This document shows, in pieces, positions 1-5,807 of a stretch of 14,117 nt of DNA (the first letter of the stretch is position 1; each line of letters begins with the position of its first letter). The stretch comes from an uncultured cyanobacterium (GTDB lineage Bacteria; Cyanobacteriota; Cyanobacteriia; CACIAM-69d), in NCBI GenBank assembly GCA_937894105.1, contig CALCTI010000281.1:1-14117 (forward strand), given 5' to 3'. The notes under the pieces were generated by a model that saw only the letters and a program-made list of their open reading frames with translations, was not told the DNA's origin and did not search any database. The position numbers and the translations under genes were made by a program.

Positions 1-1122
1 CACTGGTTTGCAGCGCGAATTGCCGGGTTGGTGCTAATTATTTCGGTCTTTGTCACGGGAGTCACCATTGTGGTGGTGTACTGGACCACGGTGGGGCCGG
101 TGCTAATGCTACGGCGAGAGTTGGAAAAGGTGGGAGCCAGCTTAGCGAATTCCGAACAGGCGGTGGATGTGCTGTGTCCGGTGGGCGATCGCACCGACGA
201 GCTGGGAGATGTACAGCGAGCATTTAACACCATGTACCGAACAATTCACCAGGAAATTGCCAGCCGCCGCCAAGCGGAACGCCAATCCGATGAGCTATTG
301 CGCAATATTTTGCCCGCGATGATTGCCGAACGTCTGAAGCAGGGGGAGCGCACCATTGCGGAGCGTTTTGAAGAGGCGACGGTGCTGTTTGCAGATTTAG
401 TGGGATTTACGACCCTAGCGGCGAAGCTTCCGCCGAGGGAATTGGTGGAAATTTTAAATCAGGTATTTTCTCGCTTTGACCAGCTTGCGGATCGCTACGA
501 CCTGGAGAAAATTAAAACCATTGGCGATGCCTATATGGTGGTGGGCGGCGTGCCGATGACCCACTGTAGCTGTGGGATTACGGCGATCGCAGAAATGGCC
601 CTAGCGATGTTGGATGAGTTGGAAGATATCAACACCAAGCTCAATCTCAACCTCAAGCTACGCGTCGGTATTCACCACGGTCCCGTTATTGCGGGGGTCA
701 TTGGTCTGCGCAAGTTTATTTATGACCTGTGGGGAGATACTGTCAATATTGCCAGTCGCATGGAATCCCACGGTAGCGAGGGGCGCATCCATACCACCGA
801 TGTGGTTTACCAAGCATTGGGCGATCGCTACGCCTTTGAAAAGCGAGGCACCATTCCCATTAAGGGGCGCGGGGAAATGAAAACCTATTGGCTAATTAAG
901 CGCACTGGTCCCGAGCCGGATATGCTTCAATCGTCAAACTCCCAGCCCCTGAATGCAGCCCCCTCTAGTTCAGGCTCCTTTGACTCCCAGCGCTCTGGCG
1001 GAGATAAAACCAACCTGGAAGCACATCGGGATAATTCAGCTAATCCAGCGCCAGTGGTAGAGGCGTTGCAAAGGTCAGAGTCGGCGCTGAACGCTGTCTC
1101 AGTTCACCACGAACAGCCATAA
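1..1122 (+). CDS. Membrane-bound class III adenylate cyclase, 3' part (5' truncated by window edge)
   Basis: Converts ATP to cAMP at the membrane. The frame is open back to base 1, so the TTG at 28 is not the true start. In order one sees a hydrophobic membrane segment (about 22-90), a HAMP-like linker with a coiled-coil signalling helix (about 90-330), and a class III cyclase catalytic domain (about 360-900). Key residues are present: the first metal Asp in FADLVGFT (394-396), the substrate Lys in IKTIGD (514-516), the second metal Asp (526-528), the adenine-selecting Asp in YDLWG (724-726), and the transition-state Asn (745-747) and Arg (757-759). The Lys/Asp pair is the ATP-specific one; guanylate cyclases carry Glu/Cys. 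A Ser/Pro/Asn-rich tail of about 65 residues follows. Any sensor domain lies upstream of the window. The last 83 bp overlap the convergent NADAR gene. Confidence 0.93.
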   Translation, partial: HWFAARIAGLVLIISVFVTGVTIVVVYWTTVGPVLMLRRELEKVGASLANSEQAVDVLCPVGDRTDELGDVQRAFNTMYRTIHQEIASRRQAERQSDELLRNILPAMIAERLKQGERTIAERFEEATVLFADLVGFTTLAAKLPPRELVEILNQVFSRFDQLADRYDLEKIKTIGDAYMVVGGVPMTHCSCGITAIAEMALAMLDELEDINTKLNLNLKLRVGIHHGPVIAGVIGLRKFIYDLWGDTVNIASRMESHGSEGRIHTTDVVYQALGDRYAFEKRGTIPIKGRGEMKTYWLIKRTGPEPDMLQSSNSQPLNAAPSSSGSFDSQRSGGDKTNLEAHRDNSANPAPVVEALQRSESALNAVSVHHEQP

Positions 1123-1534
1123 GAATCCGCCCCAAATGGTTGTGCCCACTACCATTAGCACCGCAGCCCCAGTAGTAATCAACGGGGGAATCTTCAATAA
1201 GCCGCTCGTCGTTAGTGCCTAGCAAAATATCCCGAATTGAACGATGGCGCTGAAATTTATCTTTAACCGCCTCGTACATAACCCCCTGCTTAACGTGGTT
1301 CCAGTCCCGGCGAATTCGGTATTGGGGATTCCGCCCGATCGCCGCCGCCTCTTCAGGAGTCGCAGCCTGGCGAATCACAGACATCAGCCCCTCGTCAGGG
1401 GAGCCAACAAATTTTTGCGCCTGGTAAAAATGCTCAGACGTTATCCAACTGTGCCCCTGAAGATACTCCCGATGGGGTGAAAAGTTGTAGAAACACACGT
1501 AGTCTTGGTTCGCTTTGTAGAAATATATAACCAT
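1040..1534 (-). CDS. NADAR-family N-glycosidase (YbiA-like), 164 aa
   Basis: The NADAR family includes E. coli YbiA, which cleaves the N-glycosidic bond of early riboflavin-pathway intermediates; other members remove ADP-ribose from guanine. Nearly the whole protein is the domain. Motifs are FYNFSPH (15-21), WITSEHFYQAQKF with the conserved Glu34 (30-42), IRQAATPEEAAAIGR (54-68), RRDWNHVK (75-82), SPVDYYWGCG with Asp119 (116-125) and HNHLGRILMAVR (131-142). I chose the ATG at 1534 because AGGA lies 8 nt upstream of it. A longer reading from 1609 adds 25 residues with no family resemblance and no ribosome site. The 3' end runs 83 bp into the cyclase coding region on the other strand. No DarT-like toxin is adjacent, so an antitoxin role is not supported here. 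Confidence 0.9.
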   Translation of the reverse strand: MVIYFYKANQDYVCFYNFSPHREYLQGHSWITSEHFYQAQKFVGSPDEGLMSVIRQAATPEEAAAIGRNPQYRIRRDWNHVKQGVMYEAVKDKFQRHRSIRDILLGTNDERLIEDSPVDYYWGCGANGSGHNHLGRILMAVRGELRQRSAPTLTFATPLPLALD

Positions 1535-1645
1535 GTACTGTTTCCTATAGTGAGCAGCGCGGCGGTGACACAGCTTGGGAGTCGGGCGATCGCCCAAGGT
1601 GAAACCCAATAGGCGAGACCAGTTACATAAAACTGACGCCCCAAG

Positions 1646-1852
1646 CTAGCAAAGCAAATCACCTAAACCAGTGTTGTGGGCAAGACAAGCCTGGCAAGCG
1701 CATTCCAACGGGTAAATTTCAGGATTTTTACAGTACTTGCAATGTTTTATGCCCGGTGTATTTACACTTAATTGATTATCGCGCCTAACTAATTGTTTCA
1801 CTGTATGTTTTTTTATAAGTTTTTCTGGCTTTCCTTCAAGTATAACCGTCTC
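1646..1852 (-). pseudogene. Cys-rich zinc-ribbon-like reading frame without ATG (small gene or gene remnant)
   Basis: Reading the minus strand from the codon after TAA (1853-1855) to TAG (1646-1648) gives 68 residues that look like real protein. A basic segment (KPEKLIKKHTVKQLVRR) is followed by HCKYCKNPEIYPLECACQAC, with Cys at 38, 41, 51, 53, 56 and 68. This CxxC...CxCxxC spacing is typical of small metal-binding modules. There is no ATG or TTG in frame. The only usual start is GTG at 1801, which gives 51 residues and has no ribosome site. Codons are AT-rich compared with neighbouring genes. It lies 111 bp upstream of the NADAR gene on the same strand. I do not recognise the family. It may be a real small gene starting at GTG, a 5'-truncated remnant, or chance. 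Confidence 0.35.
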
Positions 1853-2091
1853 TTATGTGTAGCTGTATAAAAGAGAATCTTTCTCGATAATTGAATTCAG
1901 CCCTAAGGGGGTAACAGGCGATCCAGTAAAAAAACAAGCTCGAGCGACTCTACTAAAGCTAGAATTGCCCGGTCTTGCGATCGCTCAAGCCTAGGAATCC
2001 CTGACGAATTCGCAAACTAACGCATTAAACACAAGGGAAGTTCTCCACTATCTTTTGTGACCGTTCTTCCCTGGAAGTTTTGCCGTCAGCG

Positions 2092-2225
2092 TTAGGAGAG
2101 GATGTGAACAACTAAATTTCAAACCCAATCATCACAAGGGTTTCAGCCCCTGCTATTTTTGTTTCGAAGGGAATGTACTCTCCGTTGCATAAAGCTTGTG
2201 ACGTTTAATTGGTGACACGTCTTAG
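2092..2225 (+). repeat. Degenerate copy of MITE-like dispersed repeat (copy B)
   Basis: This 134-bp segment aligns along its length with the copy at 8965-9097. Shared blocks are AAGGGTTTCAGCCCCT (2136-2151), a T-rich stretch, GCATAA-GCTT (2187-2196) and the right end TTTAATTGGTGACACGTCTTAG. The left end (TTAGGAG...) is only weakly similar to the inverse of the right end, so the terminal inverted repeats have decayed. It has no coding capacity. It lies about 200 bp before the kinase gene, with its right end facing the kinase. Confidence 0.6.
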
Positions 2226-2347
2226 GATATTTTCAATCACCTGGGGGTAGTTTTGAGTTTGGTCAGGTGTGTTGGTAGTGCCCAGGATGTAAGAACGGTT
2301 TGCTTCAAAGCTGCAAAATCATAGTGGATAGCTTAAAGAGCATTCTT

Positions 2348-2383
2348 ATTTTTGAGGCACTACCGATTTTTGAGGCACCATCG
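2348..2383 (+). repeat. 18-bp tandem duplication upstream of kinase gene
   Basis: Two adjacent copies (2348-2365 and 2366-2383) share ATTTTTGAGGCAC exactly and differ at two of the last five positions (16 of 18 identical). The pair ends about 38 bp before the proposed kinase start, within the likely promoter or leader. It may be a slippage duplication or a double protein-binding site; the sequence does not decide. Confidence 0.75.
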
Positions 2384-2421
2384 ATATCTTTAAAGGGACG
2401 TAATATAACCGTAAAATTGTA

Positions 2422-4296
2422 GTGCTGGGGCAAGTTAGAGATACGGCGGTGGTGAAGGATAAAAACAAGCGGGTACGAGGATTTCGGTCCGGACGCATCC
2501 TTACCTTGCAAGATTCCGGCAAAGAAGGCGGCGAAGGCAAAATCTACCGGGTTCTGGAAGATGAATGCCTGGTGGCCAAAATCTATCATCCCCATAAGCG
2601 CAAGCCGGATCAGCTTTTAAAGCTACAGGCAATGCTCAATAATCCCCCCATTGATCCTGGCGGCGATACCCCGTCCATTGCCTGGCCAACGGATTTGGTG
2701 GGGCTGCTGGATCGTCCGGAACAGGTGCTGGGATTTCTGATGCCTCGGGTGGATCAAGTGCGCCCGTTGCACCACTTTTACACGCCCAAAACTCGCCGGG
2801 CAGAAATCCTTGGGTTTACATACCATTACTTGCTGCGAATGGCGCGGAATTTGGCAGCAATTTTCCACGCTGTGCACGATCGCGGCTACGTTATTGGCGA
2901 TGTGAACGAATCAAATATCTTGGCGTCTTCCAGCACCTTGGTCACTTTGGTAGATACGGATTCTTTTCAGGTGTCTGATGGGAGTCGCACCTATCGCTGT
3001 GGGGTGGGCAAGCCAGAATTTACGCCGCCGGAGCTACACGGAAAAAATTTAAACCATATTGACCGCACGCCGATTCACGATCGCTTCGGGCTGGCGGTGT
3101 TGATTTTCCAGCTTTTGATGGAAGGCACCCATCCCTTTGACGGGGTGTATACCGGGCGAGGTGATCCACCGCTGAAATATCAGCGGATTGTGGCGGGACA
3201 TTTTCCCTATGGTCGCCGGCGATCGCCCTATAAACCCAAGCCCATCGCCCCTCCATTTGCCAACCTCGACCCAGCGTTACAGGATCTATTTCGCCAAACC
3301 TTTGAGGAGGGACACCGTAATCCTGGCGATCGTCCTACCGCTCAACATTGGGTTAATACCCTAGAAATGGCCGAGGCGCGCTTAAAAACCTGTGGGGTTA
3401 ATAACCGTCACGTGTATCACAGCCACCAAAGTCGGTGCCCCTGGTGCGATCGCGCCCAGCAATTTAAAGGTCGTGACCCGTTCCCATCCCGAGACGCCGT
3501 GCGAAAAGGGGACCATCGCAGGCCCGTTCGCCAAGCTAAAAAGCGCCCGCGTACGGTGGTTTACGGCTCCCCCAGCCTTAAGCTGCCGCTAATGGGTAGC
3601 AATCAAATGGGCGGCGTTCCCATTCCTAGCATTAGACAGCTACCCGCCACCAATGCTCGCCTATACTGGCTAGCGCCCGGCTATTCCCGAAAGGCCACCC
3701 TCGTTTCCCTGGTGGGGCTCAGCGCCTGCATCATCATTCCTAGCCTGATTATTATCAATCGCCACAATCTCAACTTCTCCACCCCCGGTATTCCCGACCG
3801 AATCCCCAAAGGCGCGGCCCTGACCAGCCCAACTCCAATTCCTTCGCCGGTACAGCAAGGGGCGATCGCCCAGTTTCCGGCCACCCAGCGCCAGTTAATC
3901 CAGCTAGTGGATCAAACCACTGCCCGACTGGCACAAGAACTGTCCCAAAGAGGGAGCGGGCGATCGCCCACCCGTGCTCAACTGCGCCAGTGGGTGATCG
4001 CTACCTTAAAACAACAGCTCCAGCTCTCTCCCAATAGCACTGATTTATTTTTGGGCACCACCAGCCAGGCTCCGTTGACTCCAGTATCGGTGGGCGATCG
4101 CCTAACCTGGGTGCAAGGACTTTACACCTATCAGGCGAGTCGCCGTATGGATCCCACCCCGCCCATCACGGGACAATTTGATCTGAAAGGACGCACCCGA
4201 GCCGCTTTGGAACAGGACATTACACAAGCGATTCTCGTTGCCCTAACCCGTCGCTCCGGATCGCAAGACAATACCCTATTTCCCAACCAGCGCTAG
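2422..4296 (+). CDS. YegI-like Hanks-type protein kinase with zinc-binding motif and membrane segment, 624 aa
   Basis: Probably a Ser/Thr kinase of the YegI-like branch. The N-terminal kinase domain (about 20-320) has a Gly-rich loop GKEGGEG (33-39) and the ATP-anchoring Lys53 in VAKIY. Its catalytic loop is IGDVNESNIL (Asp160, Asn165), its metal motif is DTD (178-180) instead of DFG, and PPE replaces APE after the activation segment. It is followed by Cys324, His330 and CPWC (339-342), likely a zinc site. A basic/Pro linker, one membrane helix (about 425-446) and a variable tail come next. The start is uncertain: GTG 2422 gives the longest sensible protein, GTG 2449 or 2452 is possible, and none has a Shine-Dalgarno site. 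The stop TAG lies inside the terminal CTAG of a repeat copy (4293-4375), so insertion of that element may have set the present C-terminus. No PP2C phosphatase or VWA partner, as found beside E. coli YegI, is nearby. Confidence 0.88.
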   Translation: MLGQVRDTAVVKDKNKRVRGFRSGRILTLQDSGKEGGEGKIYRVLEDECLVAKIYHPHKRKPDQLLKLQAMLNNPPIDPGGDTPSIAWPTDLVGLLDRPEQVLGFLMPRVDQVRPLHHFYTPKTRRAEILGFTYHYLLRMARNLAAIFHAVHDRGYVIGDVNESNILASSSTLVTLVDTDSFQVSDGSRTYRCGVGKPEFTPPELHGKNLNHIDRTPIHDRFGLAVLIFQLLMEGTHPFDGVYTGRGDPPLKYQRIVAGHFPYGRRRSPYKPKPIAPPFANLDPALQDLFRQTFEEGHRNPGDRPTAQHWVNTLEMAEARLKTCGVNNRHVYHSHQSRCPWCDRAQQFKGRDPFPSRDAVRKGDHRRPVRQAKKRPRTVVYGSPSLKLPLMGSNQMGGVPIPSIRQLPATNARLYWLAPGYSRKATLVSLVGLSACIIIPSLIIINRHNLNFSTPGIPDRIPKGAALTSPTPIPSPVQQGAIAQFPATQRQLIQLVDQTTARLAQELSQRGSGRSPTRAQLRQWVIATLKQQLQLSPNSTDLFLGTTSQAPLTPVSVGDRLTWVQGLYTYQASRRMDPTPPITGQFDLKGRTRAALEQDITQAILVALTRRSGSQDNTLFPNQR

Positions 4297-4375
4297 GGCG
4301 TGTCATCCATTCAACTCCAAAAGCTTGATGCCGTGGGAAGTACATGTATTTTTTGAAAAATCAAATAAAAAATAG
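4293..4375 (-). repeat. Partial, inverted copy of MITE-like repeat (copy C) at the kinase stop codon
   Basis: The segment starts with CTAGGGCGTGTCATC, the exact inverse of the right end of the 8965-9097 copy. It continues with similarity through CTCC-AAGC-TT-ATGCCGTGGG (to about 4336), then a T/A-rich stretch ending in AATAG that resembles copy B. Beyond 4375 the similarity stops, so the other half is missing or replaced. The first four bases contain the TAG stop of the kinase gene. Confidence 0.7.
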
Positions 4376-5219
4376 TCAATCGTCGCCGAGATAGGACATT
4401 CAGAGCGGCGGGTGCATGAAACTGGTGTATGACTCTCGTCACTTCATTAACTAACGACCTAAAACTAACGAACTAAGCTTAGCGCCCATTGAAGCGTTTT
4501 TTATCGAATAGAGAATAGCTGTACTAGGAGCTATAAGCCTGACAGCTATTGAGCTTGAGCTTCAATTGAAGACAGTCCCTAATTTCTCGTAGTCTTCGCC
4601 TTATCCCCAATTCTTTCCTGACTGGGTGGTCTTTTAAAGGGGAAACTTTCATGGTGCTCCACGTCTCATTTGGCAGCCCCTTCACTATTTGAAGCAGTCC
4701 CTTTGGTAGCCTCAGATACAAGTCGGTTTCCCGTCCTACGGATAAGCCCATTGCGATCGCAAATTAACCTATAGTATTTGAAAAGAATGTAAACATTTTT
4801 ATCACATTGGTTTCTGATCCATTAGGCGTATCACGAGCTGTGAAGTTTCCATCGTTTTCCAAATTTCCACCTTGAAGCTTTAAGCCTTCAATCCTGAAAC
4901 AGGATTGGGATGCCCTAAACCGATTCAAAACACGCATCGCCCTTTGTTTTCATTTCACACGAGCCTCTGAGGACCGCACCGACAGATCCCATTTACGACA
5001 CATAACTCGTATGGGGCATAACGTTCACCCCTTAGTGAATTTCTTACCCATTAGCCACGGCCCCATTTTTCTATGGATATTCGATTTGACTAATGAGTCC
5101 CGTTAAACCGTTACTCAATCTGTTGCTCAGTCCAATGATTTGAATCTGGCATCTTAACCATTGAAAACATAAATGTTTAAAAAAATCACTCTTTAAGTTA
5201 CCCCTACCACCCCCTTGGC
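4297..5219. other. Long intergenic region between kinase and clpC-like genes
   Basis: A 923-bp spacer with no gene I can support. It holds repeat copy C (to 4375), an imperfect 14-bp tandem repeat (ACTAACGA-CTAA, 4450-4477, 12 of 14 identical), overlapping stem-loops at 4872-4907, and AT-rich sequence (5160-5200) that could carry the promoter of the clpC-like gene. A 75-codon minus-strand frame (4524-4751) was considered and left out for lack of a ribosome site, family resemblance or normal codon use. Confidence 0.55.
4872..4907 (+). other. Two overlapping, mutually exclusive stem-loops
   Basis: TTGAAG (4872-4877) can pair with CTTCAA (4886-4891). Alternatively CAATCCTG (4889-4896) pairs perfectly with CAGGATTG (4900-4907) across an AAA loop. 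The two share bases 4889-4891, so only one can form at a time. They lie about 310 bp before the clpC-like start, with no following T-run, so a terminator role is unlikely. Confidence 0.45.
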
Positions 5220-5711
5220 ATGTTTGAGTATTTTACTGATCGCACCATCCAAATCATTTTGTTTGCTCAGGAAGAGTCCCGACGGCTGGGGCATCGGCTG
5301 GTGGGCAGCGAGCAGCTGCTGCTAGGCGTTATTGGTGAGCAAAAGAGTCCTGCTGCCCAGTTGCTTGCGGAGGCGGGGATTACCTTGGAGAAGGCGCGCA
5401 AGCAGGTGGAATCGATGATTGGGCGGGGTGCGGGTAATGTGCCGCCGGAGATTCCCTTTACGCCCAAGGTGAAACAGATTTTGGAGCGATCGCTAGAGGA
5501 GTCTCGCCAGCACGGTCAGTCTTACGTGACGCCGGAGCATTTGTTGCTGTCTTTGGTACGTGACCAGGATAATTCGGCAGCGAAGGTGATTCAGACGTTT
5601 GATGTGGATTTAGAAGAGCTGCGAGTGGCGTTGATTCGCAAGCTGGGAGAGTCTGTGCCAGTGGCTGCCGGGGAAGATCGCGGGGGGAGGCGATCGTCGC
5701 GCGAAAAATAA
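5220..5711 (+). CDS. clpC: ClpC-type N-terminal (Clp repeat) domain, ended by an in-frame TAA, 163 aa
   Basis: This is the adaptor- and substrate-binding N-domain of a ClpC/Hsp100 unfoldase. Two Clp repeats are visible, around residues 6-75 (RTIQIILFAQEESRRLGH...GSEQLLLGVI) and 80-145 (KVKQILERSLEESRQHGQ...PEHLLLSLV). The start MFEYFTD matches the usual ClpC opening MFERFT; no Shine-Dalgarno site precedes it. After the second repeat comes a charged linker (GEDRGGRRSSREK) and then TAA. The reading frame downstream of that TAA is the same frame and continues directly into ClpC linker and ATPase sequence, so this is the front part of one ancestral gene. It could act alone as a free N-domain, or be the first half of a disrupted gene. 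It is clearly diverged from canonical ClpC, so I read it as a second ClpC paralogue. Confidence 0.8.
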   Translation: MFEYFTDRTIQIILFAQEESRRLGHRLVGSEQLLLGVIGEQKSPAAQLLAEAGITLEKARKQVESMIGRGAGNVPPEIPFTPKVKQILERSLEESRQHGQSYVTPEHLLLSLVRDQDNSAAKVIQTFDVDLEELRVALIRKLGESVPVAAGEDRGGRRSSREK

Positions 5712-5792
5712 GGTAAGTCCTCTAGTATACTGGCGGACTTTGGCGAAAATCAGACTCAGAAGGCGAAGGGTAAAACGGCGATCGCTGAAGGG
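5709..5792 (+). other. Junction in the clpC-like gene: in-frame stop plus missing Walker A segment
   Basis: After TAA (5709-5711) the same frame reads GKSSSILADFGENQTQKA and then KGKTAIAEG. In ClpC proteins the piece resembling LADFGENQTQ is followed by about 35 residues (the DPVVGR helix, ERVIQIL, and the GEPGV half of Walker A) before GKTAIAEG. Here they are absent, with the frame preserved. Only GKT of the first P-loop remains. No good ribosome site or ATG lies in this stretch, so how the downstream part would be translated is unclear. An assembly collapse or consensus error is an alternative. Confidence 0.7.
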
Positions 5793-5807
5793 TTAGCGCT
5801 GCGTATT

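Larger units (their letters stand above)
1535..2421. other. Long intergenic region between NADAR and kinase genes
   Basis: This 887-bp, AT-richer spacer separates two divergently transcribed genes. Near the NADAR side it holds a short Cys-rich reading frame on the minus strand (1646-1852). A degenerate copy of a dispersed repeat lies at 2092-2225 and an 18-bp tandem duplication at 2348-2383. A possible -10 box (TATAAC, 2404-2409) sits just before the kinase start, but I see no convincing -35 partner. No tRNA or CRISPR structure was seen. Confidence 0.6.

Noticed and set aside
1540..1556. T7-promoter-like string (CTCACTATAGG on the minus strand)
   Set aside because: Only part of the T7 consensus is present, and it overlaps the ribosome site region of the NADAR gene; chance resemblance.
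1535..1609. N-terminal extension of the NADAR protein to 1609
   Set aside because: The added 25 residues have no family match, while ATG 1534 has AGGA at proper spacing.
2136..2151. AAGGGTTTCAGCCCCT blocks as CRISPR repeats or a regulon operator
   Set aside because: Similarity extends over the full 133-134 bp of the dispersed element, so the block is just its best conserved part.
2305..2595. Minus-strand frame over the kinase start
   Set aside because: It covers the conserved Gly-rich loop region of the kinase on the other strand and has no recognisable protein.
4524..4751. A 75-codon minus-strand frame in the spacer before the clpC-like gene
   Set aside because: No ribosome site, rare codons such as AGG and ATA are common, and the translation resembles no family I know. 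It cannot be excluded but is not supported.
4860..4935. Possible CRISPR repeat (GAAACAGGATTG-like)
   Set aside because: Only one copy exists, with no regularly spaced repeats nearby.
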